Position numbers and translations under genes: made by a program. A stretch of 64,000 nucleotides of DNA from Woeseiaceae bacterium (GTDB lineage: Bacteria > Pseudomonadota > Gammaproteobacteria > Steroidobacterales > Woeseiaceae), in contig JANQMR010000007.1 in NCBI GenBank assembly GCA_028279985.1, positions 1 through 64,000 of the forward strand, written 5' to 3'. Positions 25,257 through 34,359 of this stretch are shown here, piece after piece (position 1 is the stretch's first letter; each line of letters begins with the position of its first letter). Under the pieces are notes generated by a model. It was not told the origin of the DNA, did no database searches, and was given only the letters and a program-made list of their open reading frames with translations.

Positions 25257-26743
25257 TAGGTCCACTTTGCGCCCGTGAAGGGCGCGACCGTGTCCAGACG
25301 CGGTCCGGGTCATTCCGTCCGTGTTTCAATCCACGCGCCCGTGAAGGGCGCGACGACTGAGCTACGGCCAGCTTGGTAACACTTTTGTAGTTTCAATCCA
25401 CGCGCCCGTGAAGGGCGCGACATGGCCTAAACGATTTCGCGAAGAGATGAACTATGTTTCAATCCACGCGCCCGTGAAGGGCGCGACAAGATTTCGACCG
25501 CGCGAGTGTCTACCTAACACGTTTCAATCCACGCGCCCGTGAAGGGCGCGACAGTAGTGGCGTAGCCTTCTTAGCCATGGCGCCTGTTTCAATCCACGCG
25601 CCCGTGAAGGGCGCGACGCGAATCCACACCGATGAGGGTTGTGAAATGAGTGTTTCAATCCACGCGCCCGTGAAGGGCGCGACGGTCGGCGATTGCGAGG
25701 TATTCAGTTCGTACCAGTTTCAATCCACGCGCCCGTGAAGGGCGCGACATGCCGGCGGATGGTGACGGAGATAGGCAGTGAACGTTTCAATCCACGCGCC
25801 CGTGAAGGGCGCGACGGTGTGCTCGTAGGTTTGCCCGACCTCGTATTGGGTTTCAATCCACGCGCCCGTGAAGGGCGCGACTTACGGCTGACCGCCAGAG
25901 ACGCGATCGGTGAATAGTTTCAATCCACGCGCCCGTGAAGGGCGCGACGCAGTACGGTTTGTGCCGGCGCATTGCGACGTTGAGTTTCAATCCACGCGCC
26001 CGTGAAGGGCGCGACGTCACCCTTGTCCCGTTCATTGATGCAGTAGCGACGTTTCAATCCACGCGCCCGTGAAGGGCGCGACCTACCTACCGCACACAGG
26101 GAGATAGATCGGTTGGTTTCAATCCACGCGCCCGTGAAGGGCGCGACCTTCCTGAGTGTCCGATACGATGAACTCTTTCTTGTTTCAATCCACGCGCCCG
26201 TGAAGGGCGCGACTCAACACGCCATCAAGAACAAACTCACGTCCATTAGTTTCAATCCACGCGCCCGTGAAGGGCGCGACAGTAGAAGCGCCAAGTGTCC
26301 CAACACCCATATTTGTTTCAATCCACGCGCCCGTGAAGGGCGCGACTGGCTGCGATAGGAGCACAACTCTAGCTAACCGTGTTTCAATCCACGCGCCCGT
26401 GAAGGGCGCGACTGACCTGATTTGATAATCAGCTCATGAGCTATTTTGTTTCAATCCACGCGCCCGTGAAGGGCGCGACGACCTGATTTGATAATCAGCT
26501 CATGAGCTATTTTGTTTCAATCCACGCGCCCGTGAAGGGCGCGACTGTGCCCGTCGCCTGTTTTGGCTAGCCGTTCCATGTTTCAATCCACGCGCCCGTG
26601 AAGGGCGCGACCTACAAGCACTATCGGGATAAGGCGACCCAAGAAGTTTCAATCCACGCGCCCGTGAAGGGCGCGACCCGTACCATGCGTCCTCGGCGCT
26701 CGAGGCAGACTGTTTCAATCCACGCGCCCGTGAAGGGCGCGAC
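25257..26743 (-). CRISPR. Type I-C CRISPR array, 23 repeats and 22 spacers
   Basis: Twenty-two identical 32-bp repeats (plus strand starts GTTTCAATCCACGCGCCCGT and ends GAAGGGCGCGAC) begin at 25323, 25390, 25456, 25521, 25586, 25652, 25717, 25784, 25850, 25917, 25984, 26051, 26116, 26182, 26249, 26315, 26381, 26448, 26514, 26580, 26646 and 26712. A degenerate repeat (25257-25288) closes the left end. Spacers are 33-35 bp. On the minus strand the repeat ends in ATTGAAAC, the usual I-C orientation, so the array is transcribed leftward from the AT-rich leader next to cas2, and the degenerate repeat is the oldest end. Spacers 4 and 5 from the leader are near-identical. Confidence 0.98.
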
Positions 26744-26919
26744 ATTCCCAGTATAATACGTTGATCTACTTCAATAAATTAACGTCTTCCCGCTAACCTG
26801 ACAATAAACACCCGTTGAGAAGCGTTCGACTCAATAGATATTCGAATATATTTTTAAAGAACAAGGGCTTAAAACGCCGCTAACCAAACAGGCTTTTCAT
26901 GAGAGCTATAGGTTAGCGA
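26744..26919 (-). promoter_or_regulatory. CRISPR leader
   Basis: The 176 bases between cas2 and the first repeat are AT-rich, with AATATATTTTTAAAG near 26845-26860. The octamer CGCTAACC occurs at 26791-26798 and 26878-26885, and inverted (GGTTAGCG) at 26911-26918. The leader should hold the array promoter and the integration signals used by Cas1-Cas2. The inverted pair may alternatively end the cas2 transcript. Confidence 0.8.
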
Positions 26920-27213
26920 TCACAGAATCAGGTTGTCTCTAAGGGGATCAACCGTGGGCTTGGCGCCGAGATGTTCCACTCGTTTTCTGCCATTCTTGCC
27001 TAAGAAATAAAACCGAAGGCTGTCCTCTACGGGGTCATAGATCGCTTCCAGTTCGGCCTTGAAAGCAGTGAGTTGGGCTGGATCCACTTCGCATTCGAAT
27101 ACAGAGTTTTGAACTCTAACACCATGATCGAGGCACACTTTGGCAATATTCCTGAGGCGTCGCTGTCCGCCCTCGGAAACGACGCTGACATCATAGGTAA
27201 CTAGAACCAGCAT
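26920..27213 (-). CDS. cas2: CRISPR-associated endonuclease Cas2
   Basis: The 97-residue product begins MLVLVTYDVSV, with the conserved aspartate at residue 8 on a ferredoxin-like strand, and contains QNSVFECEVD, a Cas2 hallmark. Cas2 bridges two Cas1 dimers in the spacer-integration complex. Its ATG overlaps the cas1 stop (TAATG), so it is coupled. It is the last gene before the leader. Confidence 0.97.
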   Translation of the reverse strand: MLVLVTYDVSVVSEGGQRRLRNIAKVCLDHGVRVQNSVFECEVDPAQLTAFKAELEAIYDPVEDSLRFYFLGKNGRKRVEHLGAKPTVDPLRDNLIL

Positions 27214-28229
27214 TACTTGATCAAAAAAGGTGGATAGTACTGTGTATCACCACGAATATGTCGTGCCAACAACATAGCCTGACAATGCGGCAATAAACCA
27301 ACGGGCACTGATTCTTTTAAGTAGGGGTGCACTATCTCTACCTGCTTTCGCTCCTGGTACGCGGCCAGAAACTGTTTTCTAGCATCTTCAGCGAGTTTAA
27401 CCGCCCCACTTGCTTCGGTTACAAAATCGTTTAATGCCAACTGCTTGCGATTAATCAGCGTCAGTACGAAACGATCAGCCCAAGCGGCCCTGAATTCTTC
27501 CAGTAAATCCAGTGCAAGGCTGGAACGTCCCGGACGATCCTTGTGTAGAAAGCCTACATATGGATCAAGCCCAACACCTACCAATGCCGAAATACACTCC
27601 TGTGTTATCAACGAGTAAGTAAACGACAATAGGGCATTGACAGGATCGGTCGGCGGGCGGCGAAAACGACCGCAGAAAGCAAATGCCGAGCCACGCACCA
27701 ACTCGCTAAACACACTGAAATAAACAGCAGCGGCTTCGCCCTCTATACCTCTTGCCTCATCGACACTCTGTGCCTGCTTCGCCCGACGACAACTGACAGA
27801 AAGCTTGTCTACCGCTGCCGCTAATTGTGCATTATCGCCGTGGTTGCGGATCTCTCTTTGCAACACGGATCGACTATTGGCAATTTTTGCCGCGACAATC
27901 AACCGCGCAACAGCATTACACTTACCATCGTCGTCTGCCCAACGGTACTGCGTTCTTCTCAGCAGCACGTTACCAACTGGTTTACCTTCAACGCGTGCCA
28001 GATAGCGCCCGTACTCGGTGTAGAAAATCAAACCAATGGCTTTTTTTGCGCAGTAACCCATCAAGAACGGAGATACAGAAACCTGACCAAAACAGAGAAT
28101 ATTGGCGACATTGATCGCCGGAAACTGACCCAGCTTTTCATCACCCTGCTTGATGACGATGGTTTCCCGTTCTTTATGCAGATAAGTTTCCTGCCGCGTG
28201 ATGTAGAGCGTATTGAGCAGCTTCTTCAT
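27213..28229 (-). CDS. cas1: CRISPR-associated integrase Cas1 (type I-C)
   Basis: The 338-residue product matches Cas1 of type I-C. The metal ligands are visible: the glutamate in GIEGEAA, the histidine in VGFLHKDRPGR, and the acidic residues in LALDLLEEFRA. It integrates spacers at the leader end. ATG 28229 is chosen because it overlaps the cas4 stop as ATGA and the protein begins MKKLLNTLYI, as in the family; the upstream frame is cas4 sequence read out of phase. Confidence 0.97.
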   Translation of the reverse strand: MKKLLNTLYITRQETYLHKERETIVIKQGDEKLGQFPAINVANILCFGQVSVSPFLMGYCAKKAIGLIFYTEYGRYLARVEGKPVGNVLLRRTQYRWADDDGKCNAVARLIVAAKIANSRSVLQREIRNHGDNAQLAAAVDKLSVSCRRAKQAQSVDEARGIEGEAAAVYFSVFSELVRGSAFAFCGRFRRPPTDPVNALLSFTYSLITQECISALVGVGLDPYVGFLHKDRPGRSSLALDLLEEFRAAWADRFVLTLINRKQLALNDFVTEASGAVKLAEDARKQFLAAYQERKQVEIVHPYLKESVPVGLLPHCQAMLLARHIRGDTQYYPPFLIK

Positions 28230-28849
28230 TCGCCTAACTGCTTCACATAGCGTGTAGACGCATCCTGCCTGAATGTATTTGGCTGGCACAAATCGACCAA
28301 CGAACAGGCACGGCAACGTTGCTTTTTGTCAATCGGCGGGGGCGTCAGCCCCTTAGCAAACACTTCTCGAGCTTCTTTTATAGTAGTCACGGTTATTCGC
28401 CGCAACTCATCGCTCAGCGCCACGGTTTCACGCCGACGTACTTCCCAGTACCAGATAGCGCCCTCCGACACCTGAGTGCTTTTCATCTCCTCAATACACA
28501 GAGCCTGAGCGCAGAGCTGTATTCTGTCCCAGCCCTCTATTTTTGGCTTGCCTCGTTTGTACTCAACCGGAAAGTAGCGCGGCGAATTGCCAAGCTCGAT
28601 TTCTAACAAGTCCATTCTTCCACGTATTCGGTAATCCCGTGAGATGAGCTGTACGCTCCGCTCGTAGCGCAAAACACCACGCTTTTCTTTCTCACCCGAA
28701 TCCACACGTTCGTGCAAAATGTGCCCTTCGGCAGTAAAGCGGTTATCTGACCATGACTGCTCGATGTGAATCAGTGCAAACTGTCGTGGGCAATAAGCAT
28801 AATGCTGTAACGCGGAAATGGGGAGATAGTCGTTCACTGCTGTTACCAA
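28226..28849 (-). CDS. cas4: CRISPR-associated exonuclease Cas4
   Basis: The 207-residue product has the RecB-like nuclease motifs (GRMDLLEIE and FPVEYKRGK) and four cysteines for an iron-sulfur cluster: one in YCPRQFALIHIE near the N-terminus and three in CRACSLVDLC at the C-terminus. Cas4 trims prespacers and selects those with a correct PAM in I-C systems. The start is TTG 28849, with GTG slightly downstream as an alternative. A 177-base gap separates it from cas3, so the adaptation genes may have their own promoter. Confidence 0.95.
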   Translation of the reverse strand: MVTAVNDYLPISALQHYAYCPRQFALIHIEQSWSDNRFTAEGHILHERVDSGEKEKRGVLRYERSVQLISRDYRIRGRMDLLEIELGNSPRYFPVEYKRGKPKIEGWDRIQLCAQALCIEEMKSTQVSEGAIWYWEVRRRETVALSDELRRITVTTIKEAREVFAKGLTPPPIDKKQRCRACSLVDLCQPNTFRQDASTRYVKQLGE

Positions 28850-29026
28850 CCAATACCCCTTGTGTAAGACTACTACCTGTCATGCAGGTTTTAGGCCTTG
28901 GCAGCTCAGTATCTGTACTTAGCCTTAGCAACCATTTGAGGACCTTTTCTGGAAATCCTCTTACTATCACATAAAATCCAACCGAAGCACCGCGTCTCGA
29001 TAACTACGCACAATCAACTCCGTGGA

Positions 29027-31366
29027 TCACATTACCCACCCACTTGACCGGATCATCTTATCCAGATCTTTCATATAACCAAGAAAATTGGCGTCATATC
29101 CATAATTCCATTCATACAAATCACAGCCCTGATCAATTGGCGTTACACCGTACTTCTCAGCCTTATTACGCCATATCTGCACAGAGTTCTTTTGAATTTC
29201 TCGATAACTTACAGAGATATTTCTAGCTAAAGCCTCCTGCATGTCCTTACTTACGATAACGGTAAGCGTATCGTTACTAATAACCTTGAAGTCATTCTGA
29301 ACTTGTTGAAAGTTACAGTTCTTTTCGTTTGTGTATAAATCCTCCGCATTGCTACACCCGGCTCTTTGAAGTTCGCGTATTAATGCTAATGTAGATAGTT
29401 CATCCAGATCTTCATCAGCTGCAATTAGTCTATCCCACAACAAATCAAAAACAGCGATAGACTCTTTGAGCGCTGGGTGACCTAAAATCTCACTATCTTC
29501 ACCAGCAATTAAAGCAAAGTCGTAAAGAACGCTACTAGAATTTAATCCCTCACGGTTGATTCGCCCCGCTGTCTGTAAGAAGCTAGTCAAGGAGCAACGT
29601 TCACGAAACCCCATATCGAAATCCAGATCGACACCCGCCTCCACACAGCTTGTTGCTACGAGGTACCAATCTTTACTGCGCCACGAGCTATCCTGCCTCT
29701 GCCGTTCGATCAACTCGTGAATAACTCGCTCACGGTCAGCAGGCACTAACGCCGTCGAAATGTGCAACACAATACGCTCTGATAGTGCGCAAGAATCGCA
29801 TATATTGGGCTGTAAGCGCCGCTGCAATGCTTGTGCAGTCACCGCGGCGGACTGCACAGTATTCAAGATGATAAGTCGACTGCCCTGTAGGCCTTCTCCG
29901 CAAACAGTATTAAGCAACACCTCCTTGTTAATAGCACTGCCATCCCCAAGCCTGGAAAAACGTATTCTCCTTCGCTCCGCTGTCTGGGCTACCTGAAAAA
30001 AATCACTGCTCAATACACTGGGTAGCGTTACCGAATCTTCGTTACCGACGATACCTGGCTCTTCCCAAAACTTAACGAGAGACCCTGAAGCTAAGACAAA
30101 ATGGCACGACCAGTTCTCCGCGAGCTGCTTAATCCAGAACCAGGCTTGTCGCATCAGCCTGGGCGGCACACAAGCGTGCGCCTCATCAATAAACACAGCA
30201 GAACCTGGTAGCTCGTGCAACTTTCTCAGGGTGGTCGGCGAGGCGCTAGCAAGCGTTTCAAAAAACTGTACAGCCGTAGTGACGACAATAGGGGCTTGCC
30301 AACGTTGAGCATATTGCCGTAACTCAGGACTGCTAAACTCGGCCCGATGATGGTGCTCAGCAACCACTTCAAACGGATCTTCTCCTTCTAACACTAGATA
30401 ACGACGTAACCGGTCTGCCGTTTGACTAATAACATTCGTGAACGGCGCGATAATGAAGATTCTCCGCAATCCGTGTTCCGACGCCTTTTTTAGCAAATTA
30501 GCCGTCACCGCCGTGGTTTTACCTAAGCCCACTGGTGCCGCACAGGTGGCAATAGCTGTAGCATCCTTTGTTTTCAAACACTGTTTGAACAACTCATCAC
30601 GCAATACTTGGCGCTCAGCGTCTGCACCCCGCATCGACCACACGACATTCTGAAGTTGCTCAAGTCGAGCTTGCCAGTTTGGTTCCACACCCCCAATGCA
30701 GTCGACACTCGGATCGTAATAGGTAGCCGTATCACCATGATCTGCATCGACTAGGCAGGAGAGCAACAGACGAGTTGTCAACGCGTCTGCTGGTGGCTGC
30801 GTAGCGTGAGTATGCAATCTCTGCCCGCTACTAGCTTCATGGGCCGCCACCAGCTCATCAACTAGCGCATCTGTCTGACGAATCAACTGTAAGTGCTCAG
30901 CAATGGCCTCTCTCGAGCATCCCCCACCATCGCGCCGATAACGCATACCGCGCAGCAGGTTTTCATCTCGCAGTCGCCGTTTAAGTTTTCTCTCGTCTTT
31001 GGAACTGGCGAGGCCTGGGGCATGATGCGCACGAATCAACCATGCAGCCAGTGTATCGCCCATAGTTCGGGCAACCGCTACACCGCCATCTACATGGTCA
31101 TATGGCAACTTACCAGTTTGCTCACCACGCAATACTGTTTGATTACCTGACTCCAGCTTACCAATGTCGTGCACACCAAGTGCATTGCCAAGGGATGTCA
31201 TATAGACCAAAACATCGCTAGCTGAAAATTTTGTAAAGAAAAGCATTGCACGAGCATACATCAAGCCTATTCGTTGGACCTCACATACATGATCAACATA
31301 GTAATGAGGTTCCGGCTTCGACTCATCATTGGGTGCTGAATGAGCGACAAATTTATCGCTCATCAC
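29027..31366 (-). CDS. cas3: CRISPR-associated helicase-nuclease Cas3
   Basis: The 779-residue product has an N-terminal HD nuclease (HxxDHV, then GVHDIGKLE near residue 70, DHVDGG, RAHHAPG and LVDADHGDT) and a C-terminal superfamily 2 helicase with APVGLGKTT (motif I), IDEAH (motif II), ASGS (motif III) and QTAGRINREG (motif VI). All catalytic motifs are intact, so target DNA degradation should work. The start overlaps the cas7 end by 14 bases. Its place between cas7 and cas4 differs from the usual I-C order, where cas3 comes first. Confidence 0.96.
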   Translation of the reverse strand: MMSDKFVAHSAPNDESKPEPHYYVDHVCEVQRIGLMYARAMLFFTKFSASDVLVYMTSLGNALGVHDIGKLESGNQTVLRGEQTGKLPYDHVDGGVAVARTMGDTLAAWLIRAHHAPGLASSKDERKLKRRLRDENLLRGMRYRRDGGGCSREAIAEHLQLIRQTDALVDELVAAHEASSGQRLHTHATQPPADALTTRLLLSCLVDADHGDTATYYDPSVDCIGGVEPNWQARLEQLQNVVWSMRGADAERQVLRDELFKQCLKTKDATAIATCAAPVGLGKTTAVTANLLKKASEHGLRRIFIIAPFTNVISQTADRLRRYLVLEGEDPFEVVAEHHHRAEFSSPELRQYAQRWQAPIVVTTAVQFFETLASASPTTLRKLHELPGSAVFIDEAHACVPPRLMRQAWFWIKQLAENWSCHFVLASGSLVKFWEEPGIVGNEDSVTLPSVLSSDFFQVAQTAERRRIRFSRLGDGSAINKEVLLNTVCGEGLQGSRLIILNTVQSAAVTAQALQRRLQPNICDSCALSERIVLHISTALVPADRERVIHELIERQRQDSSWRSKDWYLVATSCVEAGVDLDFDMGFRERCSLTSFLQTAGRINREGLNSSSVLYDFALIAGEDSEILGHPALKESIAVFDLLWDRLIAADEDLDELSTLALIRELQRAGCSNAEDLYTNEKNCNFQQVQNDFKVISNDTLTVIVSKDMQEALARNISVSYREIQKNSVQIWRNKAEKYGVTPIDQGCDLYEWNYGYDANFLGYMKDLDKMIRSSGWVM

Positions 31367-32270
31367 ACAGATCTAGCACCGACTCAAAGCGACCGCGAAT
31401 ACTTCCATCAACATCATGCAGTACAGGAATAACATAATCTGCACGAGATTCCGGCTGAATTACCCCTTCCTTAACTCTTGGAGTCAAACCATCTATCAGT
31501 AGATGGTCAGGGCACGACCCCAATGGGCTCTTATGCTCAGCGAACCAGGCGTGAAGCACATTAACTTGTGGTCGGATAGCAGAGCTAGTATGCTGGTAAG
31601 CTAACGGCAACAAGAACTTGAATAGTTGCAGATCTTTAGTATCCGCGCCCGTCTTTTTAGCAATCGTAGGATTAACATAAAACGGAATAACATATATACC
31701 ATGGCGCACTACCCTAAAACCCAGTGGCGCCATACCACGATCTTTACCCTCTTGTACGCCAGCCTTATTAGTCATCGTTAGTCGCTCAATATCAACAGCC
31801 GCTATTGACGTACCGACACCAACCTGCACGGCACCGGTACGGATAAAATGGGCGTAACTGCCTTCTGCTTTGCGTTTCTTCTGTGCTGCGTCAAGATCTC
31901 GGTCTTTCAAACTTTCTAGGAAAGTATTGCCGAACAAGCGGGCATCCCAATAGGTATTCCTGAATTTTCTCTCTTGCATAGCAAGAATTTCTTTGCGATC
32001 CCGCCCCCTTGATTCAAGAATTTTGAAACGCGATGCATCAAGCCCCAAAACTTCCGCTGCGGCCTGAAACACCACACCCTCAGAATCTTCAACCAAATCG
32101 CGAAGCTTGCGCTTAAAGGACACGGGCGTGATTAAGCCTTTGCCGCTAGCATCAACAGTGCGCGGGTCTGATTCCATATCAGGGTCACCATTGGGATTCG
32201 ACATCGTAACGTCTAATACAACTAGCCCAATACAGCGGTTAAACGGTGCGATGTTAGATTGCATCTGCAT
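31353..32270 (-). CDS. cas7: Cascade backbone protein Cas7c (Csd2)
   Basis: The 305-residue product begins with the family's hallmark GLVVLDVTMSNPNGDPD and includes NTYWDARLFGNTF and TGAVQVGVGTSIA. Cas7 subunits polymerise along the crRNA to form the backbone of the interference complex. It overlaps cas8c by 17 bases at its start and cas3 by 14 at its end. Confidence 0.96.
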   Translation of the reverse strand: MQMQSNIAPFNRCIGLVVLDVTMSNPNGDPDMESDPRTVDASGKGLITPVSFKRKLRDLVEDSEGVVFQAAAEVLGLDASRFKILESRGRDRKEILAMQERKFRNTYWDARLFGNTFLESLKDRDLDAAQKKRKAEGSYAHFIRTGAVQVGVGTSIAAVDIERLTMTNKAGVQEGKDRGMAPLGFRVVRHGIYVIPFYVNPTIAKKTGADTKDLQLFKFLLPLAYQHTSSAIRPQVNVLHAWFAEHKSPLGSCPDHLLIDGLTPRVKEGVIQPESRADYVIPVLHDVDGSIRGRFESVLDLCDER

Positions 32271-32688
32271 TCTCTCCTTGTTGTTCCTTGTCTTGTGCTT
32301 TTTTCATCTCTCTACCAGCCAAATAACCGAGCAGTAGTTCAGCCCTGCTCTCGGCTGTAACCAGGCCGAGCTTCTTAGGCATCAAGACATGTAATTCTTC
32401 ACAGTGCTTTCGCATCCAGATAAATGCATACTTGGCATTTATCACTCGCTTGTCGCCAATCTTTTCATCTGGTTGCAAACTCAATTTTTTCGCCCACGCT
32501 TGATAAACTGCCGCCCGCTGCGCGGTTATATTCAGCGCTTTTAACGGGCTATTCACCGCCGCCGAATAAGCTTGATTGCCGATCAACCGGCCGGGCAGTT
32601 GCCCTTTACGCTCACGTTCACAATAACCGATATGGATTTCATCTAGCGCAGCACAAAACTGCCCTAACTTGTAGGCAAGCTCATCCAT
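32254..32688 (-). CDS. cas11c: Cascade small subunit Cas11c from an internal start in cas8c
   Basis: In-frame ATG 32688 (Met558 of Cas8c) is preceded at 4 bases by AAGGAGGT (32693-32700), a full Shine-Dalgarno sequence inside the coding region. Starting there gives a 144-residue helical protein (MDELAYKLGQFCAALDEIHI and onward). In type I-C systems the small subunit Cas11c is known to be made by internal translation of cas8c, and this site is in the expected position. The expression itself is inferred. Confidence 0.8.
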   Translation of the reverse strand: MDELAYKLGQFCAALDEIHIGYCERERKGQLPGRLIGNQAYSAAVNSPLKALNITAQRAAVYQAWAKKLSLQPDEKIGDKRVINAKYAFIWMRKHCEELHVLMPKKLGLVTAESRAELLLGYLAGREMKKAQDKEQQGENADAI

Positions 32689-34359
32689 ATATACCTCCTT
32701 GATTCTTTCCAGTTTGTGCAACAACACGGCTATCGCTGTTATCGCACACAGCGCATCTTGATTATGTTTGATGGGATTAGTTTGCTTCAATGCCGCCAGC
32801 TCAAGCAAACCACTATATTGCCTTAGCAAGCGGTTTAACAGCCGGCGTGCAAGTTCTCTTGGCCTGTTCTCATTCAAAAATAAAGCCATAACTTCAGAAA
32901 ACGGTAGGCCAGGAACACCCACTGGTTTTGACTTGGCAGTACGGTCATACTTCTTCTTAAACAATAGCGCGAATTTCTTGGGTGAAATAGTAAATGGAGG
33001 ACTAAAAGTTCTTTTTCTATCTTTTTTGAACATCAATGCAATAGCCGGCGTATTCCTATTAGCTTGACACCAGCTGCCCGCTGCCGACTCAAGGTTTTCC
33101 AATAATTGCGATGAAGAAAAAATGACTTTCTGTACTCCATCATTTACTTTTCTAATAATCAGGAAATCAACCTGAGCCATTACAATCGTGTCTACACCCT
33201 TAAACTGCTCGCAAACCTCTTTTGCTTCAAGCTCGTAATCATCTTCGTCACCCAAGATATCTGATTCATGCGATAGTAGGCGAACGACCGGCACATCCGG
33301 TAATGCTTGGCAGAAGCTGAGCAGCAGATCCCCACTAGCCGTTTCGCCGGGAGCAACATCCCAGGTCACACCTTTTTTCTTGGTATTCAAGTAGCGTAGT
33401 GCACTGGCCAGCTCATCAGCTAGGTCGGCGGAAACCGCCATACTCTCAGCCGCCTCTCTACGATAACGTTGGTACGTTGGCACGCCTTTTTTACGAGAAT
33501 ACGTAGTGACCTTACCTAGGTGATTACATTTTTGTGATGGAAACGTACTAGTCACCAGAGTACTGTTTGGCCTACCGCTGATAGCACAGGTCCCCAAACG
33601 CTGCTTACTTTGTGCGTCTACTTGAAACAGAACCGCAGATATAGCAGGAAGCCAATGCTTATTCGCTGCGGAATAGAAGCCGTCACCAATGAGATCGAAT
33701 AACAGTGTCGGCCGCGTTGGCATTTCACCTTTAGTCGTCAGAGCTTCATTTTCAGCCAGGCAAGCAAACATGATCAACGCAGCCAAATCAAGCAGGCCTT
33801 TATCGGCGGTACGCTTACATTGCTGCCAGAGTTCTTCATCCAGCTCACGCAGAAGCGCCAATCCGTTTTCTTCAACCCTCAAAAATGCGGACAACAAGCT
33901 GGCTACAATATACGAATCACCGCTCAGACCGTTACGATAGATATCCGCACGTTGTTCGAGCTTACCGCGATACTTGGGCCAGGATTGCAGCGAAGATAAA
34001 TCTATGACGTAGCGACTTCGCAAGAGCTCAAGGTACGCCATATGACTTTCAACAGACGGGTTTTTGTTTGCCTGCTTCCATTGTCGATATTCCGTTACAC
34101 CAGCCGGCCGTAGAGGAGACTTTAGCTTGACCGCCGGAAATTGATTCTGGTTACCATCTCCATGAGTCCAATAGTTCTTGTGCGTATCCCCCTGCAAATA
34201 GTCAAGTTCGGCGATGCAATTATCGCTTTGCTCAGGCGCCAACACCACGCGCAATAGATTGGTTTTTCCCGGCTCCGTAAGGCTTTTATGTATTGACCGC
34301 AATAAGTCAGAATCAAGTTTAGCAATACCATTACGCACTAAAGCCAGCTCATTAAGCAT
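32254..34359 (-). CDS. cas8c: Cascade large subunit Cas8c (Csd1)
   Basis: The 701-residue product matches Csd1/Cas8c: DLSSLQSWPKYRGKLEQRADI near residue 115, a NKHWLPAISAVLFQVD segment, and the C-terminal LGYLAGREMKKAQ. Cas8c reads the PAM and starts R-loop formation. It is longer than many Cas8c proteins (often 550-650 residues). An internal start at 32688 would give the small subunit Cas11c from the same frame. It overlaps cas5 by 8 bases. Confidence 0.94.
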   Translation of the reverse strand: MLNELALVRNGIAKLDSDLLRSIHKSLTEPGKTNLLRVVLAPEQSDNCIAELDYLQGDTHKNYWTHGDGNQNQFPAVKLKSPLRPAGVTEYRQWKQANKNPSVESHMAYLELLRSRYVIDLSSLQSWPKYRGKLEQRADIYRNGLSGDSYIVASLLSAFLRVEENGLALLRELDEELWQQCKRTADKGLLDLAALIMFACLAENEALTTKGEMPTRPTLLFDLIGDGFYSAANKHWLPAISAVLFQVDAQSKQRLGTCAISGRPNSTLVTSTFPSQKCNHLGKVTTYSRKKGVPTYQRYRREAAESMAVSADLADELASALRYLNTKKKGVTWDVAPGETASGDLLLSFCQALPDVPVVRLLSHESDILGDEDDYELEAKEVCEQFKGVDTIVMAQVDFLIIRKVNDGVQKVIFSSSQLLENLESAAGSWCQANRNTPAIALMFKKDRKRTFSPPFTISPKKFALLFKKKYDRTAKSKPVGVPGLPFSEVMALFLNENRPRELARRLLNRLLRQYSGLLELAALKQTNPIKHNQDALCAITAIAVLLHKLERIKEVYMDELAYKLGQFCAALDEIHIGYCERERKGQLPGRLIGNQAYSAAVNSPLKALNITAQRAAVYQAWAKKLSLQPDEKIGDKRVINAKYAFIWMRKHCEELHVLMPKKLGLVTAESRAELLLGYLAGREMKKAQDKEQQGENADAI

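Noticed and set aside
25257..26743. Possible self-targeting spacers against genes in this window
   Set aside because: Reading spacers against the window by eye gave no match; a full search could not be run, so no claim is made.
25693..26745. Open frames inside the CRISPR array with repeating SRPSRARG or FNPRAREGRD
   Set aside because: They are translations of the repeats and have no independent coding support.
28850..29026. Possible small gene or regulatory RNA between cas3 and cas4
   Set aside because: Only a short imperfect palindrome (ACCTG...CAGGT at 28875-28889) is visible; too weak to call.
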